From: Streptomyces sp. SM1 | GTDB lineage: Bacteria > Actinomycetota > Actinomycetes > Streptomycetales > Streptomycetaceae | Direction of reading: 5' to 3' | Assembly (NCBI RefSeq): GCF_002910825.1 | Contig: NZ_NEUB01000652.1 | Span: forward strand, 1 to 41,121 | DNA: 41,121 nt | Shown here: positions 1 to 8,014 of the stretch, piece after piece | How positions within the stretch are numbered: the first letter of the stretch is position 1 | Layout of the letters: the number at the start of each line of letters is the position of its first letter | The notes under the pieces: model-generated | Seen by the model: only the letters and a program-made list of their open reading frames with translations | Databases searched by the model: none | What the model was told of the DNA's origin: nothing | Position numbers and translations under genes: made by a program

Positions 1-453
1 GACGCCGAGCAGCAGCAGGCGTTCGAGAACTACGTCAGGAACGGCGGCGGAGGAGCGGGCGGCGGGGGCACGGAGGCCGAGGCGCCGTCGGCGGGTGGCC
101 ACACCCTGCGCAACGGGGCGGGCGGACAGTGCCTCGTCTCCTCCGGCGGGCCCGGTTACGGCTACCTCGCCATGGGCAGCTGCACCGCCGGGGGAGCCGG
201 CTGGAGCCTGCGGAGCGTCTCGTCCGGCGGCTACCGAATCGTCCATCGGACGTCGGGCAACTGTCTGTCCGCCTACGGTTCGATGCACAGCGCGACCTGT
301 GGTGCGGACGACGCCCAGGAGTGGCGTCTCGGTCCGGGCGGCACCGTGGTCCTCACCAAGACCGGCAGGTGCCTGGACCACGCCCGGCCGAGCGGCATGA
401 TCATGACGCGGGAGTGCGACGGTTCGGCGGGCCAGAGCTGGGCCAGGAGCTGA
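1..453 (+). CDS. RICIN-type beta-trefoil lectin domain protein, 3' end only
   Basis: The reading frame is open from base 1 and stops at TGA 451-453, so only the last 150 residues are in the window. They begin with a Gly/Ala/Glu linker (about residues 1-32) and continue as a carbohydrate-binding beta-trefoil module. Two Q-x-W signatures are visible (QEW and the terminal QSW), as are paired cysteines (C-L-V...SC-T; NCLS...ATC; RCLD...REC) spaced as in ricin B-type repeats. Such modules usually sit at the C-terminus of secreted or membrane-anchored Streptomyces enzymes or kinases and bind galactose- or xylose-type glycans. The catalytic part, if any, lies outside the window, so the overall function cannot be stated. 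Confidence 0.8.
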   Translation, partial: DAEQQQAFENYVRNGGGGAGGGGTEAEAPSAGGHTLRNGAGGQCLVSSGGPGYGYLAMGSCTAGGAGWSLRSVSSGGYRIVHRTSGNCLSAYGSMHSATCGADDAQEWRLGPGGTVVLTKTGRCLDHARPSGMIMTRECDGSAGQSWARS

Positions 454-468
454 CGTGCGCGGGGCCGG

Positions 469-801
469 TCAGCCGGCTCCGCCGCGGTCGCCGTCCCCCG
501 GCTTGTCGTCCTTGTCCTTGTCGTCGTCCAGCGACCTGAGGAACTCGGGGTTGTCGTCCGGGGCCACCCACTGCCGACGGCCGCCGCCCCCGCCCCACAC
601 GGAGCCGCCCGTGCCCGCGGGCTGCCGCTTCTTGCCGGCGATGATCCAGGAGACCGAGCCGACCAGCGGAAACACCAGCACGAGGATCGCCCACAGCGGC
701 TTGGGCATGTGACGGATGTCCTCGTCCTTGGTACTGATGCAGTCGATGAACGCATACACGCTCAGTGCCAGTGGCACGAGGAACATCAGCACCCGCAGCA
801 T
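469..801 (-). CDS. PLDc_N-type small membrane protein
   Basis: This 110-residue protein has two hydrophobic helices (about residues 1-22 and 36-56) joined by a short loop, followed by a charged Gly/Asp/Lys-rich cytoplasmic tail. The pattern of two helices with P-K-P-L-W-A before the second and an I-A-G-K-K-R segment after it is that of the phospholipase D / cardiolipin synthase N-terminal domain family, found alone in many actinobacteria. No catalytic HKD motif is present, so it is not an enzyme by itself. The ATG at 801 has a GGAGAGG ribosome site 4 nt upstream. It is divergent from the UbiD-type gene, with about 77 nt between them containing two copies of AGCGAAAGC. The function is unknown; a role in membrane or envelope maintenance is only a guess. 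Confidence 0.8.
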   Translation of the reverse strand: MLRVLMFLVPLALSVYAFIDCISTKDEDIRHMPKPLWAILVLVFPLVGSVSWIIAGKKRQPAGTGGSVWGGGGGRRQWVAPDDNPEFLRSLDDDKDKDDKPGDGDRGGAG

Positions 802-865
802 GGGGCCTCTCCAGCGAAAGCAAGCGAAAGCGGTGGGCGGTACAGGCCCAGGGTAACCGCTCGGG

Positions 866-878
866 GATACTTGACCGC
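866..878 (+). promoter_or_regulatory. Probable leaderless promoter -10 box of the UbiD-type gene
   Basis: GATACT (866-871) lies 7 nt before the ATG at 879 and there is no purine-rich ribosome site between them. That spacing puts the transcription start at or next to the start codon, as in streptomycete leaderless mRNAs. I see no clear -35 box. Confidence 0.4.
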
Positions 879-2336
879 ATGGCTTACGACGATCTTCGCT
901 CCCTGCTCAGGGCGCTGGAGCGCGAGGGCGACCTCAAGCGCATCAAGGCCGAGGTCGACCCGTTCCTGGAGGTCGGTGAGATCGTCGACCGGGTGAACAA
1001 GGCCGGCGGTCCCGCCCTGCTCTTCGAGAACGTGCGCGGCTCCAGCATGCCCCTCGCCATGAACGTGTACGGCACCGACCGCCGCCTGCTGAAGGCGCTC
1101 GGGCTGAAGTCGTACGCGGACATCAGCGAGAAGATCGGCGGGCTGCTCAGGCCCGAACTGCCGCAGGGCTTCATCGGCGTGCGCGAGGCCTTCGGCAAGC
1201 TCGGCTCGATGACGCACGTGCCGCCGAAGAAGGTGAAGTCCCAGGACGCGCCCGTGCACGAGGTCGTCCTGCACGGGGAGGACGTGGACCTCGACGAACT
1301 CCCGGCGCTCTTCACCTGGCCCAAGGACGGCGGCTCCTTCTTCAACCTGGGGCTCACCCACACCAAGGACCCGGAGACGGGCATCCGCAACCTCGGCCTC
1401 TACCGGCTCCAGCGGCACGACAAGCGCACCATCGGCATGCACTGGCAGATCCACAAGGACAGCCGGAACCACTACCAGGTCGCCGCGCGGCGCGGTGAGC
1501 GGCTGCCGGTCGCCATCGCCTTCGGCTGCCCGCCGGCCGTGACGTACGCGTCCACCGCGCCGCTGCCCGGGGACATCGACGAGTACCTGTTCGCCGGGTT
1601 CGTGCAGGGCAGGCGGATCGAGATGGTCGACTGCAAGACCGTTCCGCTCCAGGTTCCGGCGCAGGCCGAGGTCGTCATCGAGGGCTGGCTGGAGCCCGGA
1701 GAGATGCTTTCCGAGGGTCCCTACGGCGACCACACCGGCTTCTACACCCCGCAGGAACCGTTCCCCGCCCTGAAGATCGACTGCGTGACCATGCGGAAGC
1801 GGCCGCTGCTCCAGTCGATCGTCGTCGGCCGGCCGCCGACCGAGGACGGACCGCTGGGACGGGCGACGGAGCGCTTCTTCCTGCCGCTGCTGAAGATCAT
1901 CGTGCCGGACATCGTGGACTACCACCTCCCCGAGTCCGGCGGCTTCCACAACTGCGCGATCGTCTCGATCGACAAGAAGTACCCCAAACACGCGCAGAAG
2001 GTGATGCACGCCATCTGGGGCGCCCACATGATGTCGTTGACCAAACTGATCGTGGTCGTCGACTCCGACTGCGACGTCCACGATCTGCACGAGGTCTCCT
2101 GGCGGGCCCTCGGCAACACCGACTACGCCCGTGACCTCACCGTCGTCGAGGGCCCCGTCGACCATCTCGACCACTCCTCCTACCAGCAGTTCTGGGGCGG
2201 CAAGGCGGGTATCGACGCGACGAAGAAGTGGCCCGAGGAGGGGTACACGCGCGACGGGGGCTGGCCCGACATGGTGGAGTCCGACCCCGACACGGCGGCG
2301 AAGGTCGACCGCCGCTGGAAGGAGTACGGACTGTGA
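879..2336 (+). CDS. UbiD-family menaquinone biosynthesis decarboxylase
   Basis: This is a 485-residue UbiD-family enzyme of the subgroup tied to the futalosine route of menaquinone synthesis. Family members use prenylated FMN and a metal to decarboxylate aromatic acids; here the expected substrate is the prenylated 1,4-dihydroxy-6-naphthoate made by MqnP. Conserved segments include [21 protein letters not shown] and the C-terminal [11 protein letters not shown] block, all typical of UbiD. Longer upstream starts exist, but ATG 879 ([10 protein letters not shown]) is where homology begins and fits a leaderless -10 box at 866-871. Its stop overlaps the next start (GTG 2333), so three genes 879-3723 are translationally coupled. 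The cofactor supplier, UbiX, lies at 4441. The family assignment is firm; the exact substrate is inferred from pathway context. Confidence 0.93.
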   Translation: MAYDDLRSLLRALEREGDLKRIKAEVDPFLEVGEIVDRVNKAGGPALLFENVRGSSMPLAMNVYGTDRRLLKALGLKSYADISEKIGGLLRPELPQGFIGVREAFGKLGSMTHVPPKKVKSQDAPVHEVVLHGEDVDLDELPALFTWPKDGGSFFNLGLTHTKDPETGIRNLGLYRLQRHDKRTIGMHWQIHKDSRNHYQVAARRGERLPVAIAFGCPPAVTYASTAPLPGDIDEYLFAGFVQGRRIEMVDCKTVPLQVPAQAEVVIEGWLEPGEMLSEGPYGDHTGFYTPQEPFPALKIDCVTMRKRPLLQSIVVGRPPTEDGPLGRATERFFLPLLKIIVPDIVDYHLPESGGFHNCAIVSIDKKYPKHAQKVMHAIWGAHMMSLTKLIVVVDSDCDVHDLHEVSWRALGNTDYARDLTVVEGPVDHLDHSSYQQFWGGKAGIDATKKWPEEGYTRDGGWPDMVESDPDTAAKVDRRWKEYGL

Positions 2337-2806
2337 GTCCCGACGGCGAGGGCGGACCGGCGCTCTTCATCGGCACCGAGACCGACTACGTGGCCCTCGT
2401 ACGCCCCGAGCTGGACCCGGGCGACGAGGGGGTCCGCCGGGCCGCCGAGGAGGCGGGTGTCACCCCCGAGGAGCTCGCCGGTTCCGGTGACACCTGGGCG
2501 GTGCTCTTCGAGCGGGGCGGCGAGGGCGACGGCTTCGAGCTCCCCGGCGTGCGCGACGCGGAACCCGCCGAGTTCGCGCGGAGGCTGCGGGACGAGCTCA
2601 CCGCGGCCGGGGGAGGACCGTTCACCGTCGACGGCGGCGCCGTGCTGCGGCTGGACGCCCGCCCGTCCGGAGCCGGCGCCTACCTGTTCACCGCGCACCT
2701 CACCCCGCCCGACGACGCCGAAAAGCCGCTGACCGTGGAGACGGGCCCGCTGCCCGCAGCCGCGCTGCTGGCCGACCTCGACACCTTCCTCGGGAGCCTC
2801 GCATGA
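2333..2806 (+). CDS. Hypothetical protein coupled between UbiD-type and MqnP genes
   Basis: This 157-residue soluble acidic protein is rich in Asp, Glu, Gly and Ala. It has no signal peptide, membrane helix or motif I recognise. The GTG at 2333 overlaps the UbiD stop, and its TGA overlaps the MqnP ATG (ATGA at 2803-2806), so it is locked into the menaquinone operon at both ends. The ORF could be extended upstream inside ubiD, but the overlap start is the sensible one. The sequence looks like a small alpha/beta protein with several beta-strand-like stretches (ALFIGTETDYVALV, AYLFTAHL). It could be an accessory or chaperone factor for its neighbours, but nothing in the sequence proves this. Confidence 0.8.
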   Translation: MSPDGEGGPALFIGTETDYVALVRPELDPGDEGVRRAAEEAGVTPEELAGSGDTWAVLFERGGEGDGFELPGVRDAEPAEFARRLRDELTAAGGGPFTVDGGAVLRLDARPSGAGAYLFTAHLTPPDDAEKPLTVETGPLPAAALLADLDTFLGSLA

Positions 2807-3723
2807 TGACCACCGCCGACGGGGTCGTGGGTTCGGACCCGGCCCCGCAGCCGGGGCGCACCAAGGCGTTCCTGCGCCTCGTCATGATCGAGCACTCGGT
2901 GTTCGCGCTGCCCTTCGCCTACATCGCCGCGCTCACCGCGATGTACGAGTGGGACGCGAGCATCCACTGGGGCACGCTGCTGCTGGTCACCGTCGCCATG
3001 GTCGGGCTGCGCACCTTCGCGATGGCCGCCAACCGGATCATCGACCGCGAGATCGACGCCCGCAACCCGCGCACCGCGCACCGCGAACTGGTCACCGGCG
3101 CGATGTCGGTCCGGCACGCCTGGACCGGCGCGCTGATCGCCCTCGCCGTCTTCCTCGGCGCGGCCGCCCTGCTCAACCCCCTCTGCCTCGCCCTCGCACC
3201 CGTCGCCGTGGTCCCGATGGTGGTGTATCCGTACGGCAAGCGGTTCACCGACTTCCCGCAGGCCATCCTCGGACTCGCGCAGGCCATGGGGCCGGTCGGC
3301 GGCTGGCTGGCCGTCACCGGGTCGTGGTCCTGGGACGCGGTCGTCCTCGGTCTGGCGGTCGGCATCTGGATCGGCGGCTTCGACCTGATCTACGCCTGTC
3401 AGGACGTCGACACCGACCGCGAGACCGGCGTGAGGTCGGTCCCGGCCCGCTTCGGCGTCCCGGCCGCCGTCCGGGCCGCCCGCGTCTGCCACGCCGTGAC
3501 CACCGGCCTGTTCGTCTGGTTCGCCCTCCTCACCGACGCCGGTGTCTTCTTCTGGCTGGGCCTGCTGATCGTCGCCGGGGCCTTCGTCTACGAGCACAGC
3601 ATCGTCCGCCCGACCGACCTGAGCCGCCTGAACCGGGCCTTCTTCAGCGTCAACGGCTTCATCGGCATCGCGCTGTTCGTCTGCGCCCTGCTGGACCTGC
3701 TGGTACGCGGGCTGACGGTGTAG
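2803..3723 (+). CDS. mqnP: Menaquinone biosynthesis prenyltransferase MqnP (UbiA family)
   Basis: This is a 306-residue integral membrane prenyltransferase with about eight to nine hydrophobic helices. The two Asp-rich motifs that bind Mg2+ and the polyprenyl diphosphate are present: N77-R-I-I-D81-R-E-I-D85 and Y-A-C-Q-D201-V-D203-T-D205. In the futalosine pathway this enzyme attaches the polyprenyl tail to 1,4-dihydroxy-6-naphthoate at the cytoplasmic membrane before UbiD/UbiX-dependent decarboxylation. The ATG at 2803 overlaps the preceding stop; a second ATG follows directly at 2806. The MqnP assignment, rather than UbiA or MenA, rests on its neighbours: a UbiD-type decarboxylase, UbiX and MqnE. 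Confidence 0.93.
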   Translation: MMTTADGVVGSDPAPQPGRTKAFLRLVMIEHSVFALPFAYIAALTAMYEWDASIHWGTLLLVTVAMVGLRTFAMAANRIIDREIDARNPRTAHRELVTGAMSVRHAWTGALIALAVFLGAAALLNPLCLALAPVAVVPMVVYPYGKRFTDFPQAILGLAQAMGPVGGWLAVTGSWSWDAVVLGLAVGIWIGGFDLIYACQDVDTDRETGVRSVPARFGVPAAVRAARVCHAVTTGLFVWFALLTDAGVFFWLGLLIVAGAFVYEHSIVRPTDLSRLNRAFFSVNGFIGIALFVCALLDLLVRGLTV

Positions 3724-3745
3724 CGCGCGGGACGCGCCGCACCGT

Positions 3746-4351
3746 CTAGGCAGTCGGCCGCCGCGCGTCGGGTGTGCGGCGGAAGACGAACGCCGCCGCC
3801 ACGCCCGCGGCCAGGCCTATCAGGTGACCCTGCCAGCTGACGCCGGACTGGGTCGGGGCGAGGCCCGCGACGATCGAGCCTCCCCAGACCGCGGCCACCG
3901 ATACGCCGGCCAGGACTCCCAGCGGGCGGCGCTCGACGAAACCGCTGACCAGCAGGAAGCCGAAGAGGCCGAAGATCAGGCCGGAGGCGCCCGCGGTGTT
4001 GGTGTGCGCCGGGGATATGAGCCACACCCCCAGACCGTCGGCCACGACGATCAGCGCGCAGACGCCGAGGAATCTGCGTATCCCGCCGAGCGCCGCCAGG
4101 AAGCCCAGCACCAGCAGCGGCACGCTGTTGGCGGCCACGTGGGCGAAGCCGAAGTGAAGGAACGCGGCCGGGACGATGTCGACCAGCTCGGACGGGACAC
4201 GCGGCACGATGCCGTGGTCGTCCAGCGCGTGGCCGGCGGCCACGTCGACCACTTCGAGCAGCCACAGCAGCGCCACCCAGCCCGCCATCAGCCTGACCGC
4301 GGACCCGACCCGGTCACCCCGCGACCACTCCGTACGCGAACCCGACATCAT
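3746..4351 (-). CDS. Rhomboid-family intramembrane serine protease
   Basis: This is a membrane protein of about 201 residues with six predicted helices. The rhomboid hallmarks are present: an H-F-G-F-A-H-V-A-A-N segment (the HxxxHxxxN motif of helix 2), the catalytic G-A-S-G in helix 4, and the partner histidine in G-H-L-I-G-L in the last helix. Serine and histidine are both intact, so it should be an active protease that cleaves substrates within or next to the membrane. The frame is open further upstream (to 4396), but the tandem ATGs at 4351/4348 follow a G-rich stretch (GGGGGGTGG) and remove a non-homologous basic leader. It sits on the opposite strand, inside the menaquinone block, with no obvious functional link to it. 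Confidence 0.88.
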   Translation of the reverse strand: MMSGSRTEWSRGDRVGSAVRLMAGWVALLWLLEVVDVAAGHALDDHGIVPRVPSELVDIVPAAFLHFGFAHVAANSVPLLVLGFLAALGGIRRFLGVCALIVVADGLGVWLISPAHTNTAGASGLIFGLFGFLLVSGFVERRPLGVLAGVSVAAVWGGSIVAGLAPTQSGVSWQGHLIGLAAGVAAAFVFRRTPDARRPTA

Positions 4352-4427
4352 CCACCCCCCGCCATCGGCCCGTTCTCTTTGAGGAACGCCCGGCACCCTT
4401 GCCCGGTTCCCTCCCTGTGACTCCCGA

Positions 4428-4433
4428 TAGGCT
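4428..4433 (+). promoter_or_regulatory. Putative -10 box (TAGGCT) for ubiX, leaderless spacing
   Basis: TAGGCT ends 7 nt before the GTG at 4441, and no Shine-Dalgarno sequence separates them. A good -35 at standard distance is not visible: TTGCCC at 4399 would leave a 23-nt spacer. Confidence is therefore low. Confidence 0.3.
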
Positions 4434-4440
4434 CGGTGTC

Positions 4441-5124
4441 GTGAACCCAGTCAAGCCAGGAGAGACGCGCCGTACGCCTTGGATCGTAGGGGTCTCCGGT
4501 GCCTCCGGCACCCCGTATGCCGCCTCGGTTCTGCGCGCCCTGCTCACCGCCGGGGAGAGCGTCGATCTCGTCGTCAGCCGGGCCTCGCGGCTCACCCTGC
4601 TGGACGAGACCGGTATCGCCTTCCGTGACGCCCACTGGCGGGACGACCTGCGGGAATGGCTGTCCCGCGGGGCGGACGGCAAGCCGGACGCCTGCACCGT
4701 CGACCTCGACCGCGTACGGCACTGGACCGCGGGTGACCTGGCGGCCGGGCCGTCCTCGGGGTCGTATCCGAGCAAGGGCATGCTGATCGTGCCCGCCTCC
4801 ACCGCCTGTGTGGCCGGGGTGGCGCTCGGACTCTCCAAGGACCTGTTGCAGCGGGCGGCGAGCGTGACCCTGAAGGAGGGACGCACGCTGGTGGTGGCCG
4901 TCAGGGAGACCCCGCTGAACGGCCAGACCCTGCGGCACCTGGTGACGCTGGACGACGCGGGCGCGGCCGTGGTGCCCGCCTCACCGGCCTTCTACGCGGG
5001 CGCGACGCACATCCAGGACCTGGTGGACTTCGTCGCCGGACGCGTTCTCGACGCGGCGGGCGTGGAGCACCGGCTCTACCGCCGCTGGAAGGGCGGACTC
5101 GGCGGCGGGTCCCGCACCGACTGA
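4441..5124 (+). CDS. ubiX: UbiX-family flavin prenyltransferase
   Basis: This 227-residue protein prenylates FMN with dimethylallyl phosphate to make the prenyl-FMN cofactor of UbiD decarboxylases. The N-terminal Rossmann-like signature V-G-V-S-G-A-S-G-T-P-Y is clear. The family segments S-Y-P-S-K-G-M-L-I-V-P-A-S and V-V-A-V-R-E-T-P-L-N follow, as does the C-terminal P-A-S-P-A-F-Y block. It partners the UbiD-type enzyme at 879 for the last decarboxylation of menaquinone synthesis. GTG 4441 is preferred over a longer ORF from 4399 because the upstream residues are not family-like and a -10 box sits at 4428. It is transcribed separately from the ubiD-mqnP operon, since the rhomboid gene intervenes on the other strand. 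Confidence 0.92.
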   Translation: MNPVKPGETRRTPWIVGVSGASGTPYAASVLRALLTAGESVDLVVSRASRLTLLDETGIAFRDAHWRDDLREWLSRGADGKPDACTVDLDRVRHWTAGDLAAGPSSGSYPSKGMLIVPASTACVAGVALGLSKDLLQRAASVTLKEGRTLVVAVRETPLNGQTLRHLVTLDDAGAAVVPASPAFYAGATHIQDLVDFVAGRVLDAAGVEHRLYRRWKGGLGGGSRTD

Positions 5125-5180
5125 GTCCGTCAGCACGGCACATCACCACGGCACGGCAGCACCACCTTCAGCGCCACCCA

Positions 5181-5227
5181 CGGCACCACCCTTTCAAGAA
5201 CTCCCGGCACCACCCTTTTCAAGAACT
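5181..5227. repeat. Two direct copies of a 22-23 bp element before the AsnC-type gene
   Basis: The two copies run 5181-5202 and 5205-5227. Each reads CGGCACCACCC, then TTT or TTTT, then CAAGAACT; the second has one extra T. They lie just upstream of an Lrp/AsnC regulator start and may be its autoregulatory site or a recent tandem duplication. The stretch 5125-5180 before them is CA-rich with no gene. Confidence 0.75.
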
Positions 5228-5258
5228 TCGTACCTCTTCAGTGGAAGGCTCGATTCGA

Positions 5259-5717
5259 ATGGACGCGGTGGACAGGCAGCTCATCCAGGCCCTGAGAGAG
5301 AACGGCCGGGCCTCGTACGCGGAGCTGGGGCGCCTCGTCGGCCTGTCGGGACCCAGCGTCACCGACCGCATCAACCGGCTGGAGGCGGCCGGTGTCATCA
5401 CCGGCTACCGCGCCACCGTGGACGCCGCCTCGCTCGGGCTCGGCGTCACCGCCCTGATCGGCATCTCGCTCTCCGACGCCGCCGACCACGAGGACGTGGC
5501 GCAGCGGCTGAAGGACCTCGGCGAGATCGAGGACTGCTGGTTCATCGCCGGCGACGACTCCTTCATGCTCAAGGTGCGGGCGAGCGACGTGGACGGTCTG
5601 GAGAAGACCATCCGCCGGCTGTCCGGCACCAAGGGGGTCTCCCGCACCCGTACGACGATCGTGCTCTCCACGAAGTGGGAGAACCGCGTCGGTGAGCTGC
5701 CCGAGGAGGTGCAGTAG
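5259..5717 (+). CDS. Lrp/AsnC-family transcriptional regulator
   Basis: This 152-residue regulator has an N-terminal winged helix-turn-helix (about residues 3-50, including LGRLVGLSGPSVTDRINRLE) and a C-terminal RAM/AsnC ligand-binding domain (about 60-145) typical of octameric feast/famine regulators that sense amino acids. ATG 5259 is chosen over GTG 5241 because GGAAGG (5243-5248) makes a plausible, slightly distant ribosome site and the protein then begins MDAVDRQL, as in homologues. It lies between ubiX and mqnE and may control them or itself; the direct repeats at 5181-5227 would be the site to test. Its ligand cannot be deduced. Confidence 0.9.
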   Translation: MDAVDRQLIQALRENGRASYAELGRLVGLSGPSVTDRINRLEAAGVITGYRATVDAASLGLGVTALIGISLSDAADHEDVAQRLKDLGEIEDCWFIAGDDSFMLKVRASDVDGLEKTIRRLSGTKGVSRTRTTIVLSTKWENRVGELPEEVQ

Positions 5718-5800
5718 CCGGCTTGTACGGTTGACGGGGTCTGCCCGAAGCGGCCGGAGCGGCCGAAGAGGTCAAGAGCGTCGAGGAAAAGAGGGACGGC

Positions 5801-6964
5801 ATGGACGTCGGGCTCAAGCGCGAACTGGAGCAGAAGGTCGGGGCGGGCGAGCGCCTGACCCGTGAGGACGGCATCGCGCTGTACGAGTCGGACGACCTGG
5901 CCTGGCTGGGCGGGCTGGCGCACGAGGTGCGGACGCGCAAGAACGGCGACGTCGTGCACTTCAACGTCAACCGTCACCTCAACATGACCAACGTGTGCAC
6001 GGCCTCCTGCGCCTACTGCTCCTTCCAGCGCAAGCCGGGGGAGAAGGACGCGTACACGATGCGCATCGAGGAGGCGGTGAAGCTCGCCAAGGAGATGGAG
6101 TCGGAGAACCTGACCGAGCTGCACATCGTCAACGGGCTGCACCCCAACCTGCCGTGGCGCTACTACCCGCGCTCGCTGCGGGAGTTGAAGGCCGCCCTGC
6201 CGCACGTCTCGCTCAAGGCGTTCACCGCCACCGAGATCCACCACTTCGAGACCGTCTCCGGCATGTCCGCCTCCGAGATCCTCGACGAGCTGATCGACGC
6301 GGGCCTGGAGTCCCTCACCGGCGGCGGCGCGGAGATCTTCGACTGGGAGGTGCGGCAGCACATCGTCGACCACCGCACCCACTGGGAGGACTGGTCGCGC
6401 ATCCACCGGCTGGCGCACGAGAAGGGGCTCAAGACCCCGAGCACCATGCTGTACGGCCACATCGAGGAGCCCCGCCACCGCGTGGACCACGTGCTGCGGC
6501 TGCGTGAACTGCAGGACGAGACCGGCGGCTTCCAGGTCTTCATCCCGCTGCGCTACCAGCACGACTTCGTGGACATGAAGGACGGCAAGGTCCGCAACCG
6601 GCTCCAGGCGCGGACGCAGATGGCGACCGGGGCGGAGGCGCTGAAGACGTTCGCGGTGTCGCGGCTGCTGTTCGACAACGTGCCGCACGTGAAGGTCTTC
6701 TGGGTGATGCACGGAGTGCAGACGGCGCAGCTCGCGCTCCAGCACGGTGCGGACGACATGGACGGCTCGGTCGTCGAGTACAAGATCACGCACGACGCGG
6801 ACAACTACGGCACGCCGAACAAGCTGACGCGCGAGGATCTCCTCGACCTGATCCGGGACGCCGGGTTCCGGCCGGTGGAGCGGAACACGCGGTACGAGAT
6901 CATCCGGGAGTACGACGGCGCGGACCCGGCGCGCCGGGAGTCCCCGCAGCCGATGCGGGTGTGA
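5801..6964 (+). CDS. mqnE: Aminofutalosine synthase MqnE (radical SAM)
   Basis: This 387-residue radical SAM enzyme joins 3-[(1-carboxyvinyl)oxy]benzoate to the 5'-deoxyadenosyl group of SAM to give 6-amino-6-deoxyfutalosine, the second step of the futalosine menaquinone pathway. The [4Fe-4S]/SAM motif C66-T-A-S-C70-A-Y-C73 is intact. MqnE-typical blocks follow: FNVNRHLNMTNVC before it, TGGGAEIFDWEVR in the middle, and the terminal ADNYGTPNKLTREDL region. The ATG at 5801 has an AGAGGGAC ribosome site. It is fed by MqnA (18048), which lies 11 kb away here. MqnB, MqnC and MqnD are not in the window. Its stop overlaps the start of the decayed UDG gene. Confidence 0.95.
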   Translation: MDVGLKRELEQKVGAGERLTREDGIALYESDDLAWLGGLAHEVRTRKNGDVVHFNVNRHLNMTNVCTASCAYCSFQRKPGEKDAYTMRIEEAVKLAKEMESENLTELHIVNGLHPNLPWRYYPRSLRELKAALPHVSLKAFTATEIHHFETVSGMSASEILDELIDAGLESLTGGGAEIFDWEVRQHIVDHRTHWEDWSRIHRLAHEKGLKTPSTMLYGHIEEPRHRVDHVLRLRELQDETGGFQVFIPLRYQHDFVDMKDGKVRNRLQARTQMATGAEALKTFAVSRLLFDNVPHVKVFWVMHGVQTAQLALQHGADDMDGSVVEYKITHDADNYGTPNKLTREDLLDLIRDAGFRPVERNTRYEIIREYDGADPARRESPQPMRV

Positions 6965-7357
6965 CGTTCCCGGTCGTTCGCCCTCCCGCGGCGGCCTCCC
7001 CGCCGTGCGGGGCCGCCGCGGACTGCCGGAGCTGCCCCCTGCACCGTGACGCCACGCAGACCGTCATCGGCGCCGGGAACACCCACGCCCGCGTCATGCC
7101 CGTCGGGGAGCAGCCCGGTGATCAGGAGGACCGGCAGGGCAGGCCCTTCGTCGGCCCCGCGGGCACACTGCTCGACCGGGCGCTCGGGGAAGCCGGCCCG
7201 GAGTGCGGGGCACGGTGCTGGAGGAGGAGATCCACGGACGCCCCGAGCGGCTGGTGCCCACGGTCCACCCCTCGGCGGTGCTGCGGACGAGGACCGGGAG
7301 GCGGCGTACCAGTGGCTGCCGTCCGACCTGAAAGTGGCTGCGCGAGCACTGGGGTAA
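6961..7357 (+). pseudogene. Uracil-DNA glycosylase (family 4-like) pseudogene
   Basis: Three pieces of one gene survive in three frames. The first, from GTG 6961, covers the N-terminal 79 residues: C22-R-S-C25 cluster ligands, G-E-Q-P-G-D-Q-E-D at 49-57, then G-R-P-F-V-G-P-A-G. Near 7198 the middle of the gene is missing, and sequence resumes from about 7203 in another frame as RGTVLEEEIHGR...VPTVHPSAVLR, the conserved C-terminal H-P-S motif of these enzymes. After about 7290 a further frame change gives DREAAYQW...DLKVAARALG with stop 7355-7357. The family is normally over 200 residues and carries two more cluster cysteines that fall in the missing part. An intact copy would excise uracil from DNA; this one cannot be functional. 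Confidence 0.85.
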
Positions 7358-7361
7358 TGCC

Positions 7362-7373
7362 TAGTATCGACCT
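7362..7373 (+). promoter_or_regulatory. Leaderless -10 box of the GNAT gene
   Basis: TAGTAT (7362-7367) is followed by exactly 6 nt and then the ATG at 7374. There is no ribosome-binding site, so transcription probably starts at the A of the ATG. No convincing -35 is visible. Confidence 0.5.
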
Positions 7374-7898
7374 ATGCCCCTTACTTTCACCTTCGATCCC
7401 GTCGTCACCCCGGAACTGCGCGACGGCATCCTCGACCTGTGGGCCGACGTCACCGACGCGGGCGGAGCGGTCGGTTTCGTACCGCCGGTGACGCGGGAGG
7501 AGATCCGGCCCGGACTGGTGCGGCAGTTCGTGGCGATGGCGGAGGAACGCTCCCGGCTGCTCGTCGGCCACGACGAGGAGGGGCGGGTGGCGGCGACGGC
7601 GTTCCTCACCCTCAACACGCACCACCTGATGACCCACTGGATCTGGCTCTACACGGTGATGGTCCACCCCCGCCACCAGGGCCGGGGCTACGGCCGCGAC
7701 CTGCTCGCCGCCGCCGGACGGGCCGCCCGCACCCTCGACGGCGTCGAGGCGATACGGCTCACCTGCCGCGGCGGCCTCGGCCTGGAGCACTTCTACGCCT
7801 CCTGCGGCTACAAGGAGGTCGGCCGGGTCCCGGGCGCCATCCGCGTGGGCCCCGACGACGACCGGGACGACATCATCATGCTGCTCCCGCTGACCTGA
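7374..7898 (+). CDS. GNAT-family N-acetyltransferase
   Basis: This 174-residue protein has the GNAT fold. Beta4 (HWIWLYTVMVHP) leads into the acetyl-CoA pyrophosphate loop H98-P-R-H-Q-G-R-G-Y-G107, then a helix, and a late AIRLTCRGGLGLEHFYASCGYKEVG segment typical of motif B (FYxxxGY). Acetyl-CoA binding is therefore expected; the acceptor substrate cannot be read from sequence. The start at 7374 is set by the leaderless -10 box TAGTAT. It follows the UDG remnant directly and is probably transcribed alone. Confidence 0.88.
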   Translation: MPLTFTFDPVVTPELRDGILDLWADVTDAGGAVGFVPPVTREEIRPGLVRQFVAMAEERSRLLVGHDEEGRVAATAFLTLNTHHLMTHWIWLYTVMVHPRHQGRGYGRDLLAAAGRAARTLDGVEAIRLTCRGGLGLEHFYASCGYKEVGRVPGAIRVGPDDDRDDIIMLLPLT

Positions 7899-8014
7899 GG
7901 CCCGTACCGGGGGCCCGGGGTCGGCACCCCGCCGAAAGATCCCCCACCGGCCGTGCTTCACTGGACGTTGTCCCTTTGGGGCGTTCTGACCGTACGCAGG
8001 GAAGAGTGGATGAG

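Noticed and set aside
786..2174. Long minus-strand open frame opposite the UbiD-type gene
   Set aside because: It is a compositional shadow of the conserved UbiD coding sequence, with no start signals or family features.
4399..5124. UbiX starting at 4399
   Set aside because: The extra 14 N-terminal residues overlap the promoter region and do not look like the family; GTG 4441 fits the -10 box and the Rossmann start.
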